From: Chromatiales bacterium
GTDB taxonomy: Bacteria > Pseudomonadota > Gammaproteobacteria > SZUA-140
Assembly: GCA_031285245.1 (NCBI GenBank)
Contig: JAITWN010000097.1
Coordinates: 1 to 5,292, forward strand
Length of the DNA: 5,292 bases
Reading direction: 5' to 3'
Within the stretch, counting starts at the first letter, position 1. Every line of letters starts with the position of its first letter. The notes below the pieces were generated by a model. That model did not search any database and was not told the DNA's origin. It was given only the letters and a program-made list of their open reading frames with translations. Below are positions 1 to 5,292 of the stretch, in pieces. The position numbers and the translations under genes are program-made.

Positions 1-20
1 AGATGTGTCGCCGCGGGCTT

Positions 21-31
21 TACTTTATACT
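21..31 (+). promoter_or_regulatory. Putative yhbY -10 element overlapping a minus-strand -10
   Basis: TATACT at 26-31 matches the sigma-70 -10 consensus at five of six positions and ends eight bases before the yhbY ATG. The same bases read on the minus strand give TATAAA (29 down to 24), so this AT-rich spot could drive transcription both ways, towards yhbY and towards a gene off the left edge. In related genomes that neighbour is often rlmE (ftsJ), but it is not visible here. No convincing -35 hexamer is seen for either direction within the available sequence, so the call rests on the -10 match and its position. Confidence 0.4.
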
Positions 32-39
32 GCGCCGCC

Positions 40-330
40 ATGGAACTCACCTCAAAACAGCGCACTCATCTGCGCGCACTCGCTCACTCGCGCCAACCCG
101 TGGTCACCACGGGCCAGAAAGGTCTCACACCAGCGGTACTCAGTGAAATCGATCAGGCGCTCGCCCATCATGAATTGGTGAAAATACGCCTCAATTCAGG
201 CGATCGCGAGGAGCGCGAAGCGATGACGCGCGAGATCTGTGAGAAAACCGCGAGCGCCTGGGTGCAGAATATCGGCAGAATCGCCATCGTCTACCGCGCG
301 GCGGAAAAACCAGTGATTACGCTGAGCTAA
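40..330 (+). CDS. yhbY: YhbY, CRM-domain RNA-binding ribosome assembly protein
   Basis: A small single-domain CRM (chloroplast splicing and ribosome maturation) protein of 96 residues, the family's usual size. E. coli YhbY associates with pre-50S ribosomal particles and is thought to help large-subunit assembly in the cytoplasm. The N-terminal LTSKQRTHLRALAH segment, the RNA-binding GxxG loop as GQKG at residues 25-28 followed by LTPAVLSEIDQAL, the HHELVKIRL strand at 43-51, and the C-terminal VQNIGRIAIVYR block all match the family. The start at 40 is the first start codon in this frame within the window and matches the N-terminus of E. coli YhbY. No Shine-Dalgarno sequence precedes it, and a -10-like element ends only eight bases upstream, so the mRNA may be almost leaderless. 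The gene is convergent with greA, and the two stop codons are 4 bp apart. Nothing looks damaged. Confidence 0.95.
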   Translation: MELTSKQRTHLRALAHSRQPVVTTGQKGLTPAVLSEIDQALAHHELVKIRLNSGDREEREAMTREICEKTASAWVQNIGRIAIVYRAAEKPVITLS

Positions 331-338
331 AGCGTTAT
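316..338. terminator. Weak inverted repeat across the yhbY/greA convergent stops
   Basis: ACGCT at 319-323 pairs with AGCGT at 331-335 around a 7-base loop, and two further A-T pairs follow beyond a T-T mismatch. The structure spans both stop codons. Neither strand shows a run of U after it, so it does not look like a standard intrinsic terminator. It is listed because no other termination signal is visible between these convergent genes. Confidence 0.2.
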
Positions 339-808
339 TCGTAGCGAATCGCGACGATTTCGTATTCCCGCTTGCCGCCCGGCGCATCCACTATGGCGGC
401 ATCGCCTTCCAAACGACCGATCAATGCGCGCGCAATCGGTGAGCTAACCGAAATACGACCGGCTTTGATGTCGGCCTCATCTTCACCGACGATCTGGTAG
501 CAAACTTCTTTGCCATTGTCGTCCATCAGATCAACCGTGGCACCGAATACAACCTTGCCACCGGCATTGATCTTGGTAACGTCGATGATTTCGGCATTCG
601 ACAGCTTCGATTCGATTTCGGCGATACGCCCTTCGATGAAACCCTGCTGCTCTTTGGCGGCATGATACTCGGCGTTTTCCTTCAGATCGCCATGCTCACG
701 CGCTTCGGCGATTGCCTGGATGACACGCGGCCGGCGCACGGTCTTGAGCTCATGCAGTTCCTGACGCAGGCGCTCGGCGCCCTGCACGGTCATGGGGACT
801 TTCTTCAT
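335..808 (-). CDS. greA: Transcription elongation factor GreA (transcript cleavage factor)
   Basis: GreA enters the secondary channel of backtracked RNA polymerase and stimulates cleavage of the RNA 3' end, rescuing paused complexes and improving fidelity. The protein has 157 residues against 158 in E. coli. Residues 1 to about 75 form the N-terminal coiled coil, with the tip signature EAREHGDLKENAEYHAAKEQQ and the two acidic residues D41 and E44 that help place the catalytic magnesium. Residues from about 80 onward form the FKBP-like polymerase-binding domain, including the conserved SSPIARALIG at 122-131. The start is supported by GGAG at 817-814, five bases ahead of the ATG, and by alignment with the E. 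coli N-terminus. The ATG overlaps the carB TGA as ATGA, which suggests translational coupling at the end of a carA-carB-greA transcript. A separate internal promoter, as exists for greA in E. coli, is not excluded. Confidence 0.97.
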   Translation of the reverse strand: MKKVPMTVQGAERLRQELHELKTVRRPRVIQAIAEAREHGDLKENAEYHAAKEQQGFIEGRIAEIESKLSNAEIIDVTKINAGGKVVFGATVDLMDDNGKEVCYQIVGEDEADIKAGRISVSSPIARALIGRLEGDAAIVDAPGGKREYEIVAIRYE

Positions 809-3800
809 GCGTGCTCCGTAAGTTCCTGCAATGCAGTCACGCGCAACTCACCCGATTGCTTGAGTGCAAGGCAAGTCGCGCGGGCGCCTGCCATCGTCGT
901 TGAATAAGCCACCTTGCGATGCAGCGCTGCACGCCGGATCTCATAAGAATCGGCGATCGCCTGCTTGCCTTCGGTAGTATTGATGATGAGGCTGATCTCG
1001 TCGTTCTTGATCATATCGACGACGTGCGGCCGGCCCTCACCCACCTTGTTCACCTTGGCGCACGGCACTCCGGCGAGCTCAAGGGTTTTGGCCGTGCCGC
1101 GAGTCGCCACCAATTCAAAACCGAGCGCGACAAGATCGCGAGCAACCGGCACCGCACCTTGCTTGTCTGCGTCACGCACGCTGAAAAATGCCCGTCCGCC
1201 ACGCGGCAGATCAATCCCTGCCGCCTGCTGCGATTTGGCAAAAGCCTCAGCGAAGGTCTCGCCGATCCCCATGACTTCACCAGTCGACTTCATTTCTGGC
1301 CCCAAAATGGGATCGACGCCAGGGAACTTGTTGAAGGGGAACACCGCTTCCTTCACTGAGAAGAAGCTCGGCACGACTTCGCGCGTGATGCCCTGCTCTT
1401 TCAAAGAACGGCCGGCCATGCAGCGCGCACCGATCTTGGCGAGCGACACGCCGCAAGCCTTGGAAACAAAAGGCACGGTGCGCGCAGCGCGCGGATTGAC
1501 CTCGAGCACATAGATAGCTTCGCCCTTGATCGCAAACTGCACGTTCATCAAACCGATCACGCCAAGACGCTGCGCCAGCAGCACCACCTGACGACGCATC
1601 TCATCTTGTATCGCCGGGCTCAAGGTGAACGGCGGCAGCGAACACGCAGAATCTCCCGAGTGCACGCCAGCCTGTTCGATGTGCTCCATGACGCCACCGA
1701 TGACGACATCGCGCCCATCGCTGACCGCATCGACATCGACTTCGATCGCATCATCGAGGAAGCGATCGAGGAGTACCGGCGACTCATTGGATACCGCCAC
1801 CGCCTCACGCATATAGCGCGCGAGATCCTCTTCGTTGTACACGATCTCCATGGCGCGACCACCGAGCACGTAGGATGGCCGCACGACCAGCGGGAAACCG
1901 ATTTCCGCCGACAAGCGCAGCGCCGCTTCGGTCGTGCGCGCGGTGCGATTGGGCGGCTGACGCAGGCCGAGCTCTTCGATCAAGCCCTGAAAGCGTTCAC
2001 GATCTTCCGCGATATCGATGGCGTCGGGGCTGGTGCCGATGATGGGCGCACCAGCCTTTTCGAGCGCACGCGCAAGGCGCAGCGGCGTCTGGCCACCATA
2101 CTGCACGATGATGCCCGCAGGCTTTTCGACTGCAACGATCTCAAGCACATCTTCGAGCGTCAGCGGCTCGAAATAGAGTCGATCAGACGTATCGTAATCG
2201 GTGGAAACCGTCTCGGGATTGCAGTTGACCATGATGGTCTCGACGCCATCCTCGCGCAGCGCGAGCGCGGCATGCACGCAGCAATAGTCGAATTCGATGC
2301 CCTGACCAATGCGATTGGGCCCGCCACCGAGCACCATGATCTTGCGTCCCACACGCGGCGCCGCCTCGCATTCATCTTCATAAGTGGAATAGAGATAGGC
2401 CGTAGCAGCGAGGAATTCTGCGGCGCAAGTATCGACGCGCTTATATACCGGTCTCACGCCGAGCTCAGCGCGACGCGCACGCACCGCATGCTCATCACAA
2501 GCGAGCAGACGCGCCAAACGACGATCTGAAAAACCCTTGCGCTTGAGCGCATAAAGCTCATCACGCGTGAGCGCGGCGAGGCTGCGTCCGCGCAGCGAAT
2601 CCTCAATCGTTATCAACTCTGCGATCTGCGCCAGGAACCAGGGATCGACATGGCTGAGCTCGTTGACCCGCTCCACATCCATGCCGAAGCGGAAAGCGTC
2701 AGCAAGATAGCGGATGCGCTCAGGACCTGGGCTGCGCAGTTCCTGCACCAGCACGGTCTCGGCTTCCTGCGGGTCGATGCCCGCGGGCAGGATCTCATCG
2801 AGCCCGTCGATACCGGTCTCCATACCGCGCAACGCTTTTTGCAACGATTCCTGGAAGCTGCGCCCCATCGCCATCACTTCGCCCACCGATTTCATCTGCG
2901 TCGTCAAACGCGAGTTGGCACGCGGGAATTTCTCGAAAGCAAAGCGCGGAATCTTGGTAACGACGTAATCGATCGTCGGCTCGAAAGCGGCCGGGCCGAC
3001 ACCGCCGGTGATCTCATTGCGTAGTTCATCGAGGGTGTAGCCGACAGAAAGCTTCGCCGCCACGCGCGCGATCGGAAAACCGGTCGCCTTGGAAGCAAGC
3101 GCGGAAGAGCGCGATACGCGCGGATTCATCTCGATGACCAACATGCGGCCATCGTGCGGATTGATCGCGAACTGCACGTTCGAACCACCGGTGTCAACAC
3201 CGATACGGCGCAGCACCGCAATCGATGCATCGCGCAAACGTTGATATTCCTTGTCGGTGAGCGTCTGCGCGGGCGCGACCGTGATCGAGTCACCGGTGTG
3301 CACCCCCATCGCATCGAGATTTTCGATCGAGCAGATGATGATGCAGTTGTCGCTGCGATCACGCACCACTTCCATCTCGTATTCCTTCCAGCCGAGCACC
3401 GACTCCTCGATGAGAAGTTCGTGCGTCGGTGAAAGATCAAGTCCGCGTTCGCAGATCTCAACGAACTCTTCGCGGTTATAGGCGATACCACCACCGGATC
3501 CGGCAAGCGTGAAAGACGGACGAATGATGGTCGGGAAGCCAACACGGGCCTGCACCTGCAAGGCTTCTTCCATGCTGTGCGCGATGGCGGCGCGCGGACA
3601 CTCAAGGCCGATCTCGCCCATGGCAACACGAAAACGCTCGCGATCTTCCGCGGTATCGATCGCTTCCTGTGAAGCGCCGATCATCTCAACGCCAAAGCGC
3701 GCGAGCACGCCTTCGCGCGCGAGATCGAGCGAGCAATTGAGCGCGGTCTGCCCACCCATGGTGGGCAGCAAAGCGTCGGGACGTTCCTTCTCGATGATCG

Positions 3801-4026
3801 CAGCCACCGTGCGCCAGTTGATCGGCTCGATGTAGGTCGCGTCCGCCATGCTCGGATCGGTCATGATGGTGGCCGGATTCGAGTTGACCAGAATGACGCG
3901 ATAGCCCTCTTCGCGCAGCGCCTTGCAGGCTTGCGCGCCTGAATAATCGAACTCGCAGGCCTGCCCGATGACGATGGGGCCAGCGCCGATGATGAGGATG
4001 CTCTTGATATCAGTACGCTTGGGCAT
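805..4026 (-). CDS. carB: Carbamoyl phosphate synthetase, large (ammonia-using) subunit
   Basis: CarB makes carbamoyl phosphate from bicarbonate, ammonia delivered by CarA, and two ATP, feeding pyrimidine and arginine synthesis. It has 1073 residues, exactly the E. coli length. Residues 1 to about 400 are the carboxyphosphate ATP-grasp half, with R129, R169, E215, H243, Q285, E299, N301 and R303 in place. About 401-555 is the oligomerisation domain. About 556-937 is the carbamoyl-phosphate ATP-grasp half, with R716, E762, H789, Q830, E842, N844 and R846. About 938-1073 is the MGS-fold allosteric domain. K955, T975, T978, K994, N1016 and T1043, together with E893, correspond to E. coli residues tied to UMP, IMP and ornithine control, so that control is probably kept. 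Residue 175 in the first ATP-binding glycine loop is Ala where E. coli has Gly. The ATG lies one base after the carA stop (TGACATG) and has no clear Shine-Dalgarno, which points to reinitiation by ribosomes leaving carA and fits fixed subunit stoichiometry. Confidence 0.99.
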   Translation of the reverse strand: MPKRTDIKSILIIGAGPIVIGQACEFDYSGAQACKALREEGYRVILVNSNPATIMTDPSMADATYIEPINWRTVAAIIEKERPDALLPTMGGQTALNCSLDLAREGVLARFGVEMIGASQEAIDTAEDRERFRVAMGEIGLECPRAAIAHSMEEALQVQARVGFPTIIRPSFTLAGSGGGIAYNREEFVEICERGLDLSPTHELLIEESVLGWKEYEMEVVRDRSDNCIIICSIENLDAMGVHTGDSITVAPAQTLTDKEYQRLRDASIAVLRRIGVDTGGSNVQFAINPHDGRMLVIEMNPRVSRSSALASKATGFPIARVAAKLSVGYTLDELRNEITGGVGPAAFEPTIDYVVTKIPRFAFEKFPRANSRLTTQMKSVGEVMAMGRSFQESLQKALRGMETGIDGLDEILPAGIDPQEAETVLVQELRSPGPERIRYLADAFRFGMDVERVNELSHVDPWFLAQIAELITIEDSLRGRSLAALTRDELYALKRKGFSDRRLARLLACDEHAVRARRAELGVRPVYKRVDTCAAEFLAATAYLYSTYEDECEAAPRVGRKIMVLGGGPNRIGQGIEFDYCCVHAALALREDGVETIMVNCNPETVSTDYDTSDRLYFEPLTLEDVLEIVAVEKPAGIIVQYGGQTPLRLARALEKAGAPIIGTSPDAIDIAEDRERFQGLIEELGLRQPPNRTARTTEAALRLSAEIGFPLVVRPSYVLGGRAMEIVYNEEDLARYMREAVAVSNESPVLLDRFLDDAIEVDVDAVSDGRDVVIGGVMEHIEQAGVHSGDSACSLPPFTLSPAIQDEMRRQVVLLAQRLGVIGLMNVQFAIKGEAIYVLEVNPRAARTVPFVSKACGVSLAKIGARCMAGRSLKEQGITREVVPSFFSVKEAVFPFNKFPGVDPILGPEMKSTGEVMGIGETFAEAFAKSQQAAGIDLPRGGRAFFSVRDADKQGAVPVARDLVALGFELVATRGTAKTLELAGVPCAKVNKVGEGRPHVVDMIKNDEISLIINTTEGKQAIADSYEIRRAALHRKVAYSTTMAGARATCLALKQSGELRVTALQELTEHA
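814..817 (-). promoter_or_regulatory. Ribosome binding site of greA inside the carB 3' end
   Basis: The minus strand reads GGAG here, five bases before the greA ATG and within the last carB codons. A good Shine-Dalgarno next to an ATGA stop/start overlap lets greA be translated both by reinitiation and by fresh ribosome binding. Confidence 0.7.
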
Positions 4027-4027
4027 G

Positions 4028-5167
4028 TCAGGGTTTCTTGCTCTGCATCAGTTCGACAAAGCGATCGAACAGCATGGTGATGTCATGCGGCCCCGGACTG
4101 TCCTCCGGATGACCCTGGAAGCCAAAAGCCGGCACGTCGGTACGCGCGATGCCCTGCAGGCTGCCATCGAACAGCGATCGATGCGTGGCCTTGAGATTCG
4201 CGGGCAGCGTCGCTTCATCGACCGCGAAGCCGTGATTCTGACTGGTGATGTAAACGATCTTGCGCTCGATATCGAGCACGGGATGGTTTGCGCCGTGATG
4301 GCCGAATTTCATTTTGAGCGTGCGCGCGCCGCTTGCGAGCGCCAGCAACTGATGCCCGAGGCAGATACCGAACATCGCAGTGCCGGTCTTGAGCAGCTCA
4401 CGAATGGAAGCGATGGCGTAATCACAAGCGCCTGGATCACCGGGGCCATTGGAAAGAAAAACGCCATCCGGGTGCATCGCGAGCACATCCGCGGCGGGCG
4501 TTTGCGCTGGCACCACCGTCACGCTGCAACCGCGATCGACGAGCAAACGCAGGATGTTGTATTTGACGCCGAAATCGTAGGCAACGACTTTGAAACGTGC
4601 AGAGGAAGCCTGACGCACGCCGCTGGTGCGCAAACTGTGCGTGCCCTGCGTCCATTCATAGCTGCGCGCCACGCTTACCTCACGCGCGAGATCACGTCCT
4701 TCAAGACTCGGCAGCGCACGCGCAGCAGCAATTGCTGCTTGCTCATCGATGCCATCACCAGCGACGATGCAACCGTTCTGCGCACCGCGTTCACGCAGCA
4801 AGCGCGTGAGACTCCGCGTATCGATATCGGCGATCGCCACCACGCGGTGCCGGCGCAGATAATCTGGCAGTGTTTCACGTGAGCGCCAGTTGCTCGCCAC
4901 CAGCGACAGATTACGAATCACCATCCCCGCGCAATACACACGGCCCGACTCCTCGTCGTCCGGATTGCTGCCGGTATTGCCGATGTGCGGATAAGTGAAA
5001 GTGACGATCTGACCATGATAGGAGGGATCAGTGAGTACCTCCTGATAGCCAGTCATGGCGGTGTTGAAAACCACTTCGCCGACTGTCTGCCCCACAACGC
5101 CAATGGAGACGCCCCGGAACAAGGTGCCATCCGCGAGCGCCAACAAGGCCGGTTGTTGCAGGGGCAT
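4028..5167 (-). CDS. carA: Carbamoyl phosphate synthetase, small (glutaminase) subunit
   Basis: CarA is the glutamine amidotransferase subunit. It hydrolyses glutamine and channels ammonia to CarB in the cytoplasmic CarAB complex. From the start chosen here it has 379 residues (E. coli 382). Residues 1 to about 150 are the CarA-specific N-terminal domain (TAMTGYQEVLTDPSY, YPHIGNTG). About 190 onward is the class I amidotransferase domain, with the nucleophile C269 in FGICLGHQLL and the partners H353 and E355 in FQGHPEDSPGPHD. These numbers coincide with the E. coli ones. The reading frame extends to an in-frame ATG at 5182, giving 384 residues, but that codon has no Shine-Dalgarno. The ATG at 5167 has GGAG (5176-5173) five bases upstream and gives the N-terminus expected from homologues (MPLQQPALLALADG). 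The gene is followed after one base by carB and preceded by a sigma-70-like promoter. Confidence 0.98.
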   Translation of the reverse strand: MPLQQPALLALADGTLFRGVSIGVVGQTVGEVVFNTAMTGYQEVLTDPSYHGQIVTFTYPHIGNTGSNPDDEESGRVYCAGMVIRNLSLVASNWRSRETLPDYLRRHRVVAIADIDTRSLTRLLRERGAQNGCIVAGDGIDEQAAIAAARALPSLEGRDLAREVSVARSYEWTQGTHSLRTSGVRQASSARFKVVAYDFGVKYNILRLLVDRGCSVTVVPAQTPAADVLAMHPDGVFLSNGPGDPGACDYAIASIRELLKTGTAMFGICLGHQLLALASGARTLKMKFGHHGANHPVLDIERKIVYITSQNHGFAVDEATLPANLKATHRSLFDGSLQGIARTDVPAFGFQGHPEDSPGPHDITMLFDRFVELMQSKKP

Positions 5168-5168
5168 G

Positions 5169-5182
5169 ATGTCTCCAGACAT
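5169..5182 (-). promoter_or_regulatory. carA ribosome binding site within a perfect inverted repeat
   Basis: The minus strand reads ATGTCTGGAGACAT, two perfect 6-base arms around GG, ending two bases before the chosen carA ATG. In RNA it could fold as a 5-bp stem with a UGGA loop, so three bases of the GGAG Shine-Dalgarno are in the loop and the last G is paired. The upstream arm contains the alternative in-frame ATG. The ribosome binding site is a confident call. A regulatory role for the hairpin is inference. Confidence 0.6.
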
Positions 5183-5188
5183 ACGAAA

Positions 5189-5211
5189 GGGACGGTCGTT
5201 GCGACCCTCCC
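5189..5211 (-). other. GC-rich stem-loop in the carA leader
   Basis: On the minus strand GGGA (5211-5208) and GGTCG (5206-5202) pair with CGACC (5198-5194) and TCCC (5192-5189) around a CAA loop, with one symmetric G-G mismatch between the two stems. It would begin about eight bases into the predicted carA mRNA. It is followed by TTTCG rather than a long U tract, so it is a poor intrinsic terminator. It may protect the 5' end or affect early elongation. I see no start codon between the predicted transcript start and 5182, so no leader peptide is apparent. Confidence 0.5.
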
Positions 5212-5218
5212 GAAAAAT

Positions 5219-5255
5219 TCGGCCGATTCTACCCGATGGCTGAGGAGGTGTCCAA
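5219..5255 (-). promoter_or_regulatory. Sigma-70-like promoter of carA-carB-greA
   Basis: On the minus strand a -35-like TTGGAC lies at 5255-5250 and a -10 TAGAAT at 5231-5226, with an 18-bp spacer (17 bp if the -35 is read as TGGACA). The -10 matches consensus at five of six positions. A GC-only discriminator (CGGCCG) follows, and the expected start is A5219, seven bases past the -10. The leader would be about 52 bases. The first transcribed bases would be AATTTTTC, a U run of the type used for UTP sensing at E. coli pyrimidine promoters. GC-rich discriminators are also typical of stringently controlled promoters. No ArgR-like AT-rich palindrome or PurR-like site is visible between the promoter and the window edge. 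Confidence 0.65.
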
Positions 5256-5292
5256 CGACGACGACAGGCGCTGCCGGGGCAATCACCGGAGC
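5256..5292 (-). other. Upstream edge, no identifiable gene
   Basis: Nothing codes recognisably here. A short stem, CGGCAG pairing with CTGTCG around CGC with one G-U pair (5276-5262), is followed by TCG repeats rather than a U tract. One minus-strand frame has a TGA at 5285-5283, so the first bases could be the tail of an upstream gene. dapB would be the usual neighbour, but two codons cannot establish that. Confidence 0.2.

Noticed and set aside
34..43. GCCGCCATGG at the yhbY start resembles a eukaryotic Kozak context
   Set aside because: The gene is bacterial by content and context, so the match in GC-rich DNA is coincidence.
662..907. An 81-codon plus-strand open frame opposite the greA 5' half and carB end
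   Set aside because: It runs antisense to two conserved genes and shows no family resemblance or ribosome binding site.
919..1513. Overlapping plus-strand open frames of 146 and 182 codons opposite the CarB allosteric domain
   Set aside because: Two different frames are open over the same stretch, their composition is low-complexity, and the opposite strand is the conserved MGS domain.
1606..2529. A 307-codon open frame on the plus strand, antisense to carB
   Set aside because: Its peptide is rich in Arg, His, Asp and Ile with no recognisable domain, as expected from the complement of a GC-rich gene. The CarB reading is conserved throughout, so this is a shadow frame.
195..3970. Frequent GATC and GCGATCGC-like words across the window
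   Set aside because: They fall in ordinary Asp, Ile and Ala codon combinations of a GC-rich coding region and are not arranged as a regular repeat. A genome-wide word count would be needed to claim enrichment.
3968..4882. A 304-codon open frame on the plus strand, antisense to carA and the carB start
   Set aside because: No recognisable motif, and it lies wholly opposite conserved CarA and CarB coding sequence.
5168..5182. carA start at the ATG at 5182
   Set aside because: No Shine-Dalgarno precedes it, while GGAG is correctly spaced for the ATG at 5167, and homologues begin near the latter.
5053..5286. A 77-codon minus-strand open frame across the carA promoter and 5' end
   Set aside because: It is out of frame with CarA, has no homology I recognise (not a DapB C-terminus), and overlaps the promoter and leader.
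5168..5292. Search for an ArgR box or PurR site upstream of carA
   Set aside because: Nothing resembling the AT-rich ArgR palindrome or the PurR palindrome is present. A site beyond the window edge is not excluded.

Overview
This window is a compact housekeeping locus from a GC-rich gammaproteobacterium. The protein sequences track their Escherichia coli and Pseudomonas counterparts almost residue for residue. The arrangement carA-carB-greA on the minus strand, meeting a convergent yhbY on the plus strand, is one I know from Pseudomonas-like genomes, where dapB usually precedes carA and rlmE (ftsJ)-ftsH lie beyond yhbY. I cannot name a genus. A deeper-branching gammaproteobacterium (Xanthomonadales/Nevskiales-like) is possible but not demonstrated.

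Layout from left to right. Bases 1-39 hold an AT-rich -10-like element just before yhbY and probably the divergent promoter of a gene off the left edge. Bases 40-330 (+) encode the CRM-domain ribosome-assembly protein YhbY. A 4-bp gap separates its stop codon from that of greA (335-808, -), the transcript-cleavage factor. greA overlaps carB by 4 bp (805-4026, -), the large subunit of carbamoyl phosphate synthetase. One base separates carB from carA (4028-5167, -), the glutaminase subunit. Bases 5168-5255 form the carA leader and promoter. Bases 5256-5292 hold no gene I can identify.

How the genes work together. CarA releases ammonia from glutamine and CarB uses it with bicarbonate and two ATP to make carbamoyl phosphate for both pyrimidine and arginine synthesis. 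The CarB effector-domain residues known from E. coli for UMP, IMP and ornithine control are present. greA appears translationally coupled to carB, so transcript-cleavage activity is co-expressed with nucleotide supply.

All four coding genes look intact and ordinary, and I see no undescribed multi-gene system. The most interesting material is regulatory. The predicted carA transcript begins AAUUUUUC just downstream of a good promoter, the kind of start that supports UTP-sensitive reiterative transcription at E. coli pyrimidine genes. The carA Shine-Dalgarno sequence sits inside a perfect inverted repeat and favours a start five codons downstream of the longest reading frame. yhbY has no visible ribosome binding site and may be translated from an almost leaderless mRNA.
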